IMG/VR virus record: IMGVR_UViG_3300005548_000017
Location: 1 to 48,962 of that record
Source of the DNA: a virus
Length of the DNA: 48,962 nucleotides
Reading direction: 5' to 3' (one strand)
The notes under the pieces were generated by a model, which saw nothing but the letters and a program-made list of their open reading frames with translations, made no database searches and was not told where the DNA came from. The position numbers and the translations under genes were made by a program. Shown here one piece after another: positions 1 to 6,249 of this stretch. Positions within the stretch are counted from its first letter, which is position 1. Each line of letters begins with the position of its first letter.

Positions 1-357
1 GGCGCGAAGTCGAGAAACAGCAACCGCGAGGTCTGGCTGAGGTTTGCGGAGAAGATAGGAGCGACGGTGATCGACGACTACTATGCCAAGCCTATCCATC
101 TGCACGACAGATTCGCGCTGTACGCTGGTGCTAAGATGAACTTTGGGGTCTGCAACGGGCCGGTGTTCACTTTGTCCCTCACCGAGTACCCGGTGGCCAT
201 GTTCGCCAACACGCAGTCGGCGCGCAACTCGAACACGCGATTCGGCCAGCCTCCCGACCAAAACTATCCGTGGATGCTGAAGAATCAGCGGCTCTTCTGG
301 CGGCCGGACGACAGCGTCGACAGTCTCATGCGAGCACTGGACGAAATGCGCGTCTAA
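1..357 (+). CDS. Glycosyltransferase-like protein, C-terminal part (5' truncated by window edge)
   Basis: The reading frame is open from base 1 and ends at TAA 355-357, giving 118 visible residues; the start lies outside the window. The visible part aligns by eye with the C-terminal half of the 350-aa glycosyltransferase-like protein at 44722-45774: both have an ALYAGAKMNFGVCNGP / WLYQNAKLNFFVSNGP block followed by a Leu-Thr-Glu-(Tyr/Asn)-(Pro/Val) segment and a late PWMLKNQRLFW / AGSHQRIIWKK block. This fits a GT-B-like donor-binding half with an NGP loop. It is the last rightward gene before a terminator, so it probably closes the late operon. Acceptor and sugar are unknown. Confidence 0.7.
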   Translation, partial: GAKSRNSNREVWLRFAEKIGATVIDDYYAKPIHLHDRFALYAGAKMNFGVCNGPVFTLSLTEYPVAMFANTQSARNSNTRFGQPPDQNYPWMLKNQRLFWRPDDSVDSLMRALDEMRV

Positions 358-358
358 A

Positions 359-400
359 AAAGACGCCCCCGAGCTACGCTGGCTCGGGGGGCGTTCTTCT
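359..400. terminator. Bidirectional rho-independent terminator at convergent gene ends
   Basis: A 12-bp GC-rich inverted repeat (363-374 with 382-394, one bulged G, 7-nt loop) lies between the rightward gene ending at 357 and the leftward gene ending at 400. It is flanked by an A-run on the left (T-run for leftward transcripts) and TTCTT on the right, so it can stop transcription from both sides. Confidence 0.85.
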
Positions 401-618
401 CACGCTGCTCTCTCCTTCCACGCGAACAGCTTGCGCAGCATCGTCTCGTCGGGCGTTATGTCTATCGGCGGAATGCGGCACGCGCTACCGCCGTCCGTCT
501 TCAGCCAGCTCGTTACCGCGCTGACTGGTCTCTGCTTTCTCGGAGGCTCCGTGAGAAGGGCCAGTGCTGCCGCGCCGATCGCGGCGAGCACCAGCAGGGC
601 GAGCCTGAGCTTGTTCAT
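400..618 (-). CDS. Small membrane-anchored protein, unknown function
   Basis: 72 aa. Residues 4-23 form one hydrophobic segment (LRLALLVLAAIGAAALALL) after a short basic start, typical of a signal anchor; the rest is soluble and contains a single Cys. ATG at 618 is preceded by a GGAGG site and overlaps the TGA of the upstream gene (ATGA). It is the last gene of the leftward array, just before the terminator at 359-400. No family recognised; a spanin-like or inner-membrane accessory role is possible but unsupported. Confidence 0.75.
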   Translation of the reverse strand: MNKLRLALLVLAAIGAAALALLTEPPRKQRPVSAVTSWLKTDGGSACRIPPIDITPDETMLRKLFAWKERAA

Positions 619-767
619 CGCGATGCCTCCGTGAGAGGGTTGCCGCTGGCGTCCACTCTGCTGGACGCGGATATCTTGCCCACCTGCACGGCTCCGAAGA
701 GCACGACCGCCAAGAGCAGGCAGTAGGCCACCACGAAGGCGAGGGTGTGTCTGTCGTCGATCCTCAT
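615..767 (-). CDS. Small single-pass membrane protein
   Basis: 50 aa. It starts with a charged stretch (MRIDDRHT) followed by a hydrophobic helix, about residues 8-27 (LAFVVAYCLLLAVVLFGAVQ), and a polar tail. ATG 767 has a GAGGAG site and overlaps the previous stop as ATGA; its own TGA overlaps the next start as ATGA. The gene is too short to assign to a family. It sits next to another one-helix protein (400-618), so the two may act together at the membrane. Confidence 0.75.
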   Translation of the reverse strand: MRIDDRHTLAFVVAYCLLLAVVLFGAVQVGKISASSRVDASGNPLTEASR

Positions 768-1045
768 GGCTGTATGCTCCTCAGGTCCACGACGTCGGAG
801 TACTGCATCTGCATCACGCAGATCCAGCCCGTCCGTCTGGGAAACTGCCGCGGAATGGGCTGGCCTATCATGGCCAGCCGGTACTCCCTCGAGAGCGCCC
901 GAACGCAGTGGTTCAGCACGTCCATGGTCGGCGCGGTCACCTTGACGCAGATGCGCCCGCGCGTCACCCGCGACGGGAACAGAGTCCACTCAGCCCCCGT
1001 GCGCTCGTCGGCGATCGTGAAGCTGCCGTATGCTGGTGTCGTCAT
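764..1045 (-). CDS. Conserved-looking phage protein, unknown function
   Basis: 93 aa, starting MTTPAYGSF at 1045 behind GAGGAGG; a longer in-frame extension to 1129 crosses a hairpin and lacks a ribosome site. The sequence is mixed alpha/beta, soluble and arginine-rich, with ICVKVTAP and WICVMQMQYSDVVDL strands. It is coupled by ATGA to the 50-aa membrane protein. No family recognised. Confidence 0.75.
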   Translation of the reverse strand: MTTPAYGSFTIADERTGAEWTLFPSRVTRGRICVKVTAPTMDVLNHCVRALSREYRLAMIGQPIPRQFPRRTGWICVMQMQYSDVVDLRSIQP

Positions 1046-1080
1046 CTTCTCAGCCCCTCCTCGGGCTCCTAGAGTGAGAG

Positions 1081-1126
1081 CCGGGGGCAGAGCTCCGCCC
1101 CCGGTACTGTAAAGATACTGTAAAGA
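1081..1126 (-). terminator. GC hairpin preceded by an 11-bp tandem repeat
   Basis: On the leftward transcript the stop of the 1130-1762 gene is followed by two perfect copies of TACTGTAAAGA (1105-1115 and 1116-1126, plus-strand reading). These are followed by an 8-bp perfect hairpin CCGGGGGC/GCCCCCGG (1081-1088 with 1097-1104). There is no U-tract after the hairpin, so it may be a processing or pausing site rather than a classic terminator. Confidence 0.4.
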
Positions 1127-1129
1127 CAC

Positions 1130-1762
1130 TTAACCGGCGAGCTTGACCACGCCCTGCTTGGCGAGGGTGCGAATCGTGCCGGTCTTGATCTTCTTGCTCC
1201 GCAGAGTCTTCACCGTCGCCGCGCTGCTGGTGCTGGTTCGCACCGCCTCCGTGCGCTTCCACTTGCCGGAGCCCTCGCGGTAGGGATTTTCCTTGCCGCT
1301 GACCCACGTTACCTTCGTGTCGTCGGTCAGCTTGGCGATGGGGCCGCGCGAGCCTGAGCTCTTCTTCGCGGCCTTCTTCTTGGTGGTGGCCTTCTTCGCT
1401 GTCTTCTTCGGCATGGTGTCTTCCTTCCTCGGTTGCTTTGGATCGCGAGCTCTCTGGATCTCTTCGTGAAGGCGCTCGCACGCTCTCACTCCAGTCTTCA
1501 GGTCCACGAACTTATCGACGGTGACGATCTTGCTGATGCCGACGTCGATCGCGGTGAGAACCATCTCGTTATAGAGCTTGACCGCGGCCTCCACCGTCTC
1601 CGGCTTCTGGTAGTCGGTGGTCTTCTTCTTGGGTGCGGCCTTCTTCTTGGGAGGCTCCTTCGGCTTGTCGTGTGCGCTGGCCGAGCCGACTGCCGGTGCG
1701 ACGACGGGTGTCACTACCTCGGTTTTCGCGGGCTCCTCGATAGGCTTCTTGTCTTCCTGCAT
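1130..1762 (-). CDS. Lysine-rich protein with C-terminal NP-x-EG repeat-family domain; possible internal start
   Basis: 210 aa. Residues 1-50 are Pro/Lys/Ala-rich and disordered (KKKAAPKKKTTDY). Residues 52-108 are predicted helical. Residues 117-140 are again Lys/Ala-rich (histone-H1-like), and residues 150-210 carry a domain of the pattern NPYREGSGKWKRTE ... GTIRTLAKQGVVKL. That domain recurs in the 1797-2393 product and, more distantly, at 33928-34416. An in-frame ATG at 1414 (MPKKTAKKA) follows an AAGGAAG ribosome site, so a 94-aa product may also be made. DNA or nucleoid binding is a reasonable guess from the basic tails. Confidence 0.75.
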   Translation of the reverse strand: MQEDKKPIEEPAKTEVVTPVVAPAVGSASAHDKPKEPPKKKAAPKKKTTDYQKPETVEAAVKLYNEMVLTAIDVGISKIVTVDKFVDLKTGVRACERLHEEIQRARDPKQPRKEDTMPKKTAKKATTKKKAAKKSSGSRGPIAKLTDDTKVTWVSGKENPYREGSGKWKRTEAVRTSTSSAATVKTLRSKKIKTGTIRTLAKQGVVKLAG

Positions 1763-1796
1763 TGCTGTAGTTTCCTGTTTTGGAGTTAGATGGTGC

Positions 1797-2393
1797 TTAG
1801 TCCTTTTTCCTGGTCTTCTGCTTAGTGCTGCTGCCTCCTCTCTCCGTCTCGAGAGTTACGTGTCCCGACACGATCGCGTTCTTCAGCGTGGTCGGGTTTC
1901 CCTTCGCCTTGTGATACGCGCCGACGGTCTTCCCGTCGTAGGAGATGAGCATCTCCCATCGCTTGTGCGCGGCGGTACCCTCCTTCTTCGGGTTCTTGCC
2001 GCCGAACCGTATCACCTCCGCCTCGTCTATCCTGGACGGGGCGGCGACCTTGGTCTCCTTGGTGCGCTTTGCCTTGGCCTGCTCGGCCCTAGCGGCGCTC
2101 TGGGAGAGGCTTTGCTCCAGCTTGCTGCGCCAGTGGGCCACCGTCTCGTCCACGTCGCCCTGCGACCGCCTGCGGGGTATCGGCACGAGCCAGACCCACT
2201 CAAACTTCCCCCGCTTGTTGGCGTCGCGGAGATACTCCTGCAGCTTGGGCTCCAGCGTAGCCAGCATTGGCTCGTGCGGCTCCGGTATCCTCTCGGGCGG
2301 CGTTGCGCTGCCGTCCGCGGAGACCGTGCCCTTGGGTCTGTTCCTGACCAGCAGGAAGTCGGGGATCGACAGGTCCTCCGGGTCCTTCTTCAT
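1797..2393 (-). CDS. Protein with C-terminal NP-K-EG domain, paralogous in part to its neighbour
   Basis: 198 aa. The N-terminal two thirds is charged and partly helical with no recognised fold. Residues ~133-185 (NPKKEGTAAHKRWEML ... NPTTLKNAIVSGHVTL) match the layout of the C-terminal domain of the 1130-1762 product: an NP-(K/R)-EG turn, a basic helix, then a final GxV(K/T)L strand. The tail is basic (STKQKTRKKD). ATG 2393 overlaps the upstream TGA. The two neighbouring proteins probably arose by domain duplication; the function is unknown. Confidence 0.75.
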   Translation of the reverse strand: MKKDPEDLSIPDFLLVRNRPKGTVSADGSATPPERIPEPHEPMLATLEPKLQEYLRDANKRGKFEWVWLVPIPRRRSQGDVDETVAHWRSKLEQSLSQSAARAEQAKAKRTKETKVAAPSRIDEAEVIRFGGKNPKKEGTAAHKRWEMLISYDGKTVGAYHKAKGNPTTLKNAIVSGHVTLETERGGSSTKQKTRKKD

Positions 2394-2596
2394 TCCTCGT
2401 CCCTCCTCGTGATACTGTGATATATGCGGCGGGCACCGAGGTCGGTGGTGCAGATCTCGTCGATGCCCTTGACAGGCTCCTTGACGTCGTCGACGAAAAC
2501 GCCCACGCCCACTCGGTAGGTGACGGAGTGTGGGCGTCCCTTCTCGTCGCGGTAGGTCAGCGTCTCTCCTGCGAGAAACTCCTCTAGATCTGGCAT
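2390..2596 (-). CDS. Small soluble protein, unknown function
   Basis: 68 aa starting MPDLEEFLAGETLTYRDEKG at 2596 behind GAGGGAG. It looks like a small beta-rich protein (YRDEKGRPHSVTYRVGVGVFVDD). It overlaps the upstream gene by 13 nt and its TGA overlaps the next start as ATGA. The in-frame extension to 2758 is a shadow of the upstream coding frame. No family recognised. Confidence 0.7.
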   Translation of the reverse strand: MPDLEEFLAGETLTYRDEKGRPHSVTYRVGVGVFVDDVKEPVKGIDEICTTDLGARRIYHSITRRDEE

Positions 2597-2772
2597 AGCA
2601 GTAGCTCCCTCTGCCTGTTCTTCAGTCTTCGCTCGGCGCGACGCTCGGCGCCGCGTCTGGTCTTGTTGAAGGGGGACGCGTGCTTCCTCTGCTTGAGAAA
2701 CTGAAACGGTCCCCATACCCAGAGCTTGGTCCTGACTTTTGGCTTGCGCTTTCTCCACTTGACTTGGGCCAT
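2584..2772 (-). CDS. Short highly basic protein
   Basis: 62 aa, 23 of them Lys or Arg, with a tryptophan-rich N-terminus (VKWRKRKPKVRTKLWVWGP) and an arginine-rich helix (RRGAERRAERRLKNRQRE). The start at 2772 follows AGGAGGGAG. Such composition suggests nucleic-acid binding. The upstream frame (2622-3047) stays open through most of this gene, so the two are written as overlapping by 151 nt; this gene has the better ribosome site. Confidence 0.65.
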   Translation of the reverse strand: MAQVKWRKRKPKVRTKLWVWGPFQFLKQRKHASPFNKTRRGAERRAERRLKNRQRELLLCQI

Positions 2773-3047
2773 GTTCGCTCCCTCCTGATTGGCCTGTGGC
2801 CGACGTTCCAGTCCTGCCTGACGGTAAGCTCGCTGACGCTGAACACCGAGCTGACGTAGTCGTCCGGGTTGAGACCTCTGCGCTTCAGCGCGCGCCTGAC
2901 TATGTGGCCGCCGACGCTCTCGTCGCCGACGGTCATGAGCTTATCGTACACGTCCCATCCGTAGAACACCATGTGAAACGGCGCGAGGTCGCCTCCGTTT
3001 GTGTGAAGAGTGACTACGGCTCCTAGCGGCTTTCTTCTTACTCGCAT
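2622..3047 (-). CDS. Unknown protein with long overlapping 3' tail
   Basis: 141 aa if read to the first stop. Residues 1-90 look like a folded protein (VVTLHTNGGDLAPFHMVFYGWDVYD, then a basic helix and SVFSVSELTVRQDW). Residues 93-141 are Ser/Pro/Arg-rich and lie over the coding frame of the next gene, so they may be a non-structured tail. Start ATG 3047 has AAGGAGAAG upstream. No family recognised. A frameshift error near 2780-2800 would also explain the overlap. Confidence 0.6.
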   Translation of the reverse strand: MRVRRKPLGAVVTLHTNGGDLAPFHMVFYGWDVYDKLMTVGDESVGGHIVRRALKRRGLNPDDYVSSVFSVSELTVRQDWNVGHRPIRRERTWPKSSGESASQKSGPSSGYGDRFSFSSRGSTRPPSTRPDAAPSVAPSED

Positions 3048-3141
3048 TCTTCTTCTCCTTCTTCTTTGTGAACCAGAACTCTGCCTCGCTGATGCCCCGC
3101 TGACAGTCGGGACAGTCTGGATGGTAGGGATGCGCGCACAT
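2941..3141 (-). CDS. Small zinc-binding-type protein with basic tail
   Basis: 66 aa. The N-terminus MCAHPYHPDCPDCQRG has His and Cys ligands spaced like a small zinc knuckle (H-x2-H-x2-C-x2-C). It is followed by a Lys/Arg-rich tail that overlaps the next gene by 107 nt. ATG 3141 overlaps the upstream stop as TGATG. Part of a series of Cys-rich small proteins in this arm; nucleic-acid binding is inferred from composition only. Confidence 0.55.
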   Translation of the reverse strand: MCAHPYHPDCPDCQRGISEAEFWFTKKKEKKNASKKKAARSRSHSSHKRRRPRAVSHGVLRMGRVR

Positions 3142-3530
3142 CACTCGTCCCTCCACTCGTCCGGCTTGTCCTGAAGCCACGCTCGGTACTGCTCCTCGTC
3201 GACTATCTTCTGCCGTGCGTCGGCCAGCCTCAGCTCCACCTGACCGAGACGCTGCGCCTTCGTGTAGCGCAGCCTCGGCTTCAGGCAATTCATCCCCTCC
3301 GCGTTGGTGCACGTTCCCTCGTAGCACTTCGGGCACTCCTGGAACTCCGTACACGTGCCCTCGTAGCACTCCGGGTTTCCTGTCTCGTGGCAGTTCGGGC
3401 ACTCCTCGCACACGCACTCGTCGACGGCCCTGCCGCAGCACTCGCACGGCTCGTCGGTGACACCAGCCTGCTCGTCGATCATTCTGCTGGTCACGCCGGG
3501 GGGCAGACTCCAGCCCATCTTGCTCATCAT
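3141..3530 (-). CDS. Cys-rich multi-zinc-knuckle protein
   Basis: 129 aa with 13 cysteines in residues 29-82. They are arranged as repeated CxxC / CxxxxC units: CECCGRAVDECVCEECPNC, then two near-identical ECYEGTC / KCYEGTC units. The pattern resembles DnaJ-type or treble zinc-ribbon clusters that bind two or more zinc ions. The C-terminal 45 residues are a charged helix. Start at 3530 (MMSKMGW). Probably a nucleic-acid or protein-interaction module; no specific family assigned. Confidence 0.75.
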   Translation of the reverse strand: MMSKMGWSLPPGVTSRMIDEQAGVTDEPCECCGRAVDECVCEECPNCHETGNPECYEGTCTEFQECPKCYEGTCTNAEGMNCLKPRLRYTKAQRLGQVELRLADARQKIVDEEQYRAWLQDKPDEWRDE

Positions 3531-3539
3531 GTTGTCCTC

Positions 3540-3833
3540 CTAGTGCTTTGTATCGTCTTCGATGAACTGATCGATGGGAAACGTGGCCATCATGTAGTTG
3601 CAGCCACGCGCCCTGATGTCGGTGGTCTGCTTGCACTCCTCGCAGACACCCCGTTCGTAGAACTTGTTGGCGTCGGGCATCGTCTGCCGAACGCCGCAGT
3701 GCTGGCACGTCCACTTCTGGTACACGTACCATCCGGCGAGAGCTCTCTCGTGAGCCCCCGCTGCTGCCTCCTCGAACGGGAAGTCGCGGGCTACACGTGC
3801 CTCGCGCTTTGCCGCTTCTCGCCTGTCGGTCAT
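3540..3833 (-). CDS. Zinc-ribbon protein
   Basis: 97 aa. An N-terminal charged helix (about residues 1-35) is followed by a zinc ribbon: WTCQHCGVRQTM ... ERGVCEECKQTTD (CxxC-x20-CxxC). ATG 3833 overlaps the upstream TGA (ATGA). The ribbon resembles those of phage and transcription-related zinc ribbons. Function unknown. Confidence 0.75.
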   Translation of the reverse strand: MTDRREAAKREARVARDFPFEEAAAGAHERALAGWYVYQKWTCQHCGVRQTMPDANKFYERGVCEECKQTTDIRARGCNYMMATFPIDQFIEDDTKH

Positions 3834-4216
3834 CGTCGTCTCCCTCTCTTGAGTGATCTGGTGAATCCCTGCAGTGCCAGCGTCAGGCCGGGTAGACCCA
3901 GCTTGTCCACTCGACTGAGGTCGCCGCGCATCAGGTCCTCGGCCAGCACGCTGCCGAGCTGGTTAGCCAACTGCATCTCCTGTCGCACGCGGGCGTTGCG
4001 AGCCCGCAGTGCGTCCGCGCTGGGATAGCCTAGATGGCTGGCCACCACCGCGTCGAACGCCTCTTCCGGGCTGCGGTAGCCTCGCAGCATGGTCTTTCCT
4101 ATTACTCCCAGCCACGTGCCGTCCTCGTGCTGACAGACGCGCCCTACCCACTTGCGCCCCGACGTGATCTTGTAGAACGTGCAGGTGCCCTCGGGCCTTC
4201 GCAGAAGGAATCTCAT
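3830..4216 (-). CDS. Unknown protein, AP2-like or SH3-like N-terminus
   Basis: 128 aa starting MRFLLRRPEGTCTFYKITSG at 4216 behind GGAGG. The first half alternates strands and contains WVGRVCQHEDGTWLGVIGKT, then a helix with RGYRSPEEAFDAVVASHLGY, reminiscent of small beta-sheet/helix DNA-binding folds (AP2/integrase-like). The second half is helical and basic. Coupled by ATGA on both sides. The fold assignment is tentative. Confidence 0.65.
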   Translation of the reverse strand: MRFLLRRPEGTCTFYKITSGRKWVGRVCQHEDGTWLGVIGKTMLRGYRSPEEAFDAVVASHLGYPSADALRARNARVRQEMQLANQLGSVLAEDLMRGDLSRVDKLGLPGLTLALQGFTRSLKRGRRR

Positions 4217-4407
4217 GACTTTACCTCCGTTCCGTAGAGCGCGATGTACACCGCGCTGACTAGCCATACCGAGGCACAGAAGAGACCAAACGGCTTGTTG
4301 AACCATCCTAGCACGCTGTAAGCGTGATTGGTCACGGATAAAGCCGAATTGATCGTGTCGACTGCGCAGAAAAAGCATCCCATCACTGCTATGAGGCGGT
4401 AGTTCAT
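4213..4407 (-). CDS. Small two-helix membrane protein
   Basis: 64 aa with two hydrophobic stretches, about residues 4-20 and 40-58 (FGLFCASVWLVSAVYIALY), joined by a polar loop. Start at 4407 after a GGAGGA site. Overlaps both neighbours by 4 nt. It could be an inner-membrane accessory protein; a holin is possible by size and topology, but there is no endolysin beside it. Confidence 0.65.
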   Translation of the reverse strand: MNYRLIAVMGCFFCAVDTINSALSVTNHAYSVLGWFNKPFGLFCASVWLVSAVYIALYGTEVKS

Positions 4408-4571
4408 GTCTTCCTCCTGTTGTCAAGACGAGCGAGTGCCTCGTTGATGACCGCCATGCACTCGTCGCAGTAGTCGTTTCCCATGATGCGCTCCCATCCC
4501 GGTGGTACTGTATGCAGATGCGGCGCGGTCTGCTCCTTTCCGCACTTGTCGCAGCGGTAGTCTATGCTCAT
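4404..4571 (-). CDS. Small zinc-finger protein
   Basis: 55 aa: MSIDYRCDKCGKEQTA ... GNDYCDECMAVINEAL, a CxxC-x24-CxxC zinc site followed by an amphipathic helix. Start at 4571 behind GAGGAG; ATGA couplings on both sides. Typical of phage-encoded zinc microproteins; partner unknown. Confidence 0.7.
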   Translation of the reverse strand: MSIDYRCDKCGKEQTAPHLHTVPPGWERIMGNDYCDECMAVINEALARLDNRRKT

Positions 4572-5266
4572 GTGCTCCTCCTCTCGTCCGCAGTTACCTC
4601 GCGCAGCGACCGCGGCATGACCACGACCTCCTCCTCGCCTCTGGCGTTGATGTACGCCAGCACGTCCCTCTTCAAGACCTTGGCGGTCAGCACCGTCGGC
4701 GTCTGCTTCAGCGTAGAGAGGCGATGCGCGAACCACACCGCCCGCTCCTTGTCGCGCGTCCAGCTCATGCCGCGAGGCCAGTACGTCCTGTGACGAACGC
4801 CGCGATGCACGGTTATCTCCTCCGGCATCCACTGGAACACCGTCTGCTCGTTGGCGTCCATCACCCTGCGCGGGTCGTCGAGACTGCGCCAGATGTATCG
4901 CCACGCCAGCTTGTTCTGCTGGATGTTCTCGCTGTCGGTCCACGCCGACCGAACCAGCTTGTGCAGGTTCCTGTGAGCATAGGCTCCCAGTCCGATCGCG
5001 CGGCTCAGCGCCATGACGCGATACGGACGCTCGTGAACGAACACGTAGGTTTCCCAGTCCTTCTTGTCGAGAGCCGCGTCGCGCTGCATGACCTTGTGGC
5101 GGTAGCGCTCGTTGAGAAGTCCCGAGCGCTCCGGGTCGAAGAATATCTCGATGACGAGCGGATGGTGCACGCCGAGACCGAACGGTCCCTTGTACTGATA
5201 CGGCACTAGCTCCTGAGTCAGCGGCTCGCGCTTGTTCAGCAGCTCCTGCATGTCCGTGAGGTGCAT
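4568..5266 (-). CDS. ADP-ribosyltransferase-like protein
   Basis: 232 aa. The C-terminal half has the order of motifs seen in R-S-E type ADP-ribosyltransferases: an Arg in VHRGV (R155), a Ser-Trp-Thr block GMSWTRDKERAVWFAHR (S168), and an acidic E-x-E-like block ARGEEEVVVMP (E211-E213) after a DVLAYIN strand. This layout is found in many phage and bacterial proteins and would use NAD+ to modify a host protein or nucleic acid. The N-terminal 140 residues are unassigned. ATG 5266 follows AGGGAGGGAG. The residue assignments come from pattern alone and no structure was compared. Confidence 0.55.
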   Translation of the reverse strand: MHLTDMQELLNKREPLTQELVPYQYKGPFGLGVHHPLVIEIFFDPERSGLLNERYRHKVMQRDAALDKKDWETYVFVHERPYRVMALSRAIGLGAYAHRNLHKLVRSAWTDSENIQQNKLAWRYIWRSLDDPRRVMDANEQTVFQWMPEEITVHRGVRHRTYWPRGMSWTRDKERAVWFAHRLSTLKQTPTVLTAKVLKRDVLAYINARGEEEVVVMPRSLREVTADERRST

Positions 5267-5498
5267 GGCACTCCCTCCCTAGATTTGGTGCCCCCGGTCG
5301 GGGGTAAAAGGTGCTGCCGCTGGCAGTCCCGTAAAAGGTCGGTCCCCAGCGGCCCACAGCGGGCCGCTGGGCAGCTTATAGCGAAGGGGGGGGCTACTAC
5401 CCTAGCCCCCTTGCCCTAATGGCCCACGGGAGGCCTTTCTAGGGCTGCTGAGGGGCACGTTTTTGCCCCTGCCGGGGCAGGGCTGCCCGGTGCCCCGG
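5267..5498. other. Noncoding block with four strong GC hairpins
   Basis: No credible gene. It contains inverted repeats CCCCC/GGGGG (5291-5304), a perfect 11-bp stem with 5-nt loop (5345-5355 with 5361-5371), GGGGGCTA/TAGCCCCC (5389-5396 with 5403-5410) and AGGGGCA/TGCCCCT (5451-5457 with 5464-5470). None has a clean U-tract on the leftward strand. It separates two coupled gene arrays, so termination, RNA processing or a replication element are the options. Confidence 0.5.
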
Positions 5499-5741
5499 CT
5501 ACGCCTTGGCAGCAGCGTTTAGCAGGTTGACCACCTCGCTCAGGGTGCCCTGCACTAAGTACTCCTGCTTGTTTCGCATTATGACGCGCGTCGCGGCGCA
5601 CGTTGGATGATCGTCGCCCTCCCAGCGAGGAGGGTGCGCGTCGCAGAAGTGCTCGGTACAGTCTACCCGCGTGGGATCGACCGACACCGGGCTGCGGGAC
5701 TTTGGATCAATGGCCCATCTCGTGAGTGTCACTTGAGTCAT
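5499..5741 (-). CDS. Small protein with Cys/His cluster, unknown function
   Basis: 80 aa, MTQVTLTRWAIDPKS..., with VDCTEHFCDAHPPRW in the middle (possible metal ligands), and a C-terminal part VIMRNKQEYLVQGTLSEVVNLLNAA that looks like a strand-helix unit. ATG 5741 overlaps the upstream TGA; the longer reading back to 5921 is a shadow frame. No family recognised. Confidence 0.65.
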   Translation of the reverse strand: MTQVTLTRWAIDPKSRSPVSVDPTRVDCTEHFCDAHPPRWEGDDHPTCAATRVIMRNKQEYLVQGTLSEVVNLLNAAAKA

Positions 5742-5959
5742 AGCAGTCTCCCTTGTTGTACCGACTTGCCCATCATCTCCTTGACGCTTCGCGGCTGCGG
5801 CATCGGCAGAGCGTAGTCGCCGACCCCGACGGTCGCCCGCAGCACCTCGGCCGCCAGATGGCTCAGCTCCATCTGCGGCTTGTCCTGCAGAACGCGCCAC
5901 GCCAGCTTCATCAGCTGGCACAGCACGTCCTCCTCGTCCGCTCTCGACATGGTCTTCAT
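5738..5959 (-). CDS. Small helical protein, unknown function
   Basis: 73 aa from ATG 5959 (MKTMSRADEEDVLCQL), chosen because it overlaps the upstream TGA and follows GGGAGG. Mostly helical (CQLMKLAWRVLQDKPQ). No recognised domain. Confidence 0.65.
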   Translation of the reverse strand: MKTMSRADEEDVLCQLMKLAWRVLQDKPQMELSHLAAEVLRATVGVGDYALPMPQPRSVKEMMGKSVQQGRLL

Positions 5960-6249
5960 GTGTCTTTTACCTCCCACTTTTCCTTCCACAGATTGTAGGC
6001 AGTCGTCAGCAGCGTACCTAACTCCTTAGCCATCGATATGTCGTAGTCACTGACGCCGCCCCAGTCTTCTGGATGAGCGAGTAGATCTTCCAGTTTCATC
6101 TCAAAGTAGGGAGGCGCTACAACACTAAGATCTTCGTCGTCGTCTGGCACGCTGCTGAACAGTACCTCTAATTTTGTGCCATTGAGACACATCCACATCT
6201 GACCATGTTTTATAACCCACTTCAATCTCTTGAGCTCTTTCTTTTTCAC
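5956..6249 (-). CDS. Unknown acidic protein
   Basis: 97 aa starting at GTG 6249, which overlaps the upstream TGA as GTGA and follows GAGGGAGGGAG. A basic first helix (VKKKELKRLKWVIKHG) is followed by an acidic region (SSVPDDDEDLSV) and a helical C-terminus rich in Trp and Lys. No family recognised. Confidence 0.65.
   Translation of the reverse strand: MKKKELKRLKWVIKHGQMWMCLNGTKLEVLFSSVPDDDEDLSVVAPPYFEMKLEDLLAHPEDWGGVSDYDISMAKELGTLLTTAYNLWKEKWEVKDT

Noticed and set aside
1617-2420. Long rightward frame (267 codons) opposite the 1130-2393 genes
   Set aside because: Shadow of the leftward genes in GC-rich DNA: no ribosome site, Leu/Arg-rich unnatural composition.
3387-4028. Rightward 213-codon frame opposite the zinc-protein genes
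   Set aside because: Antisense shadow; the opposite strand has coupled genes with strong ribosome sites and recognisable zinc motifs.
4213-4407. Holin call for the two-helix membrane protein
   Set aside because: Topology fits, but no endolysin or spanin gene is adjacent and the gene lies in the early-type arm.
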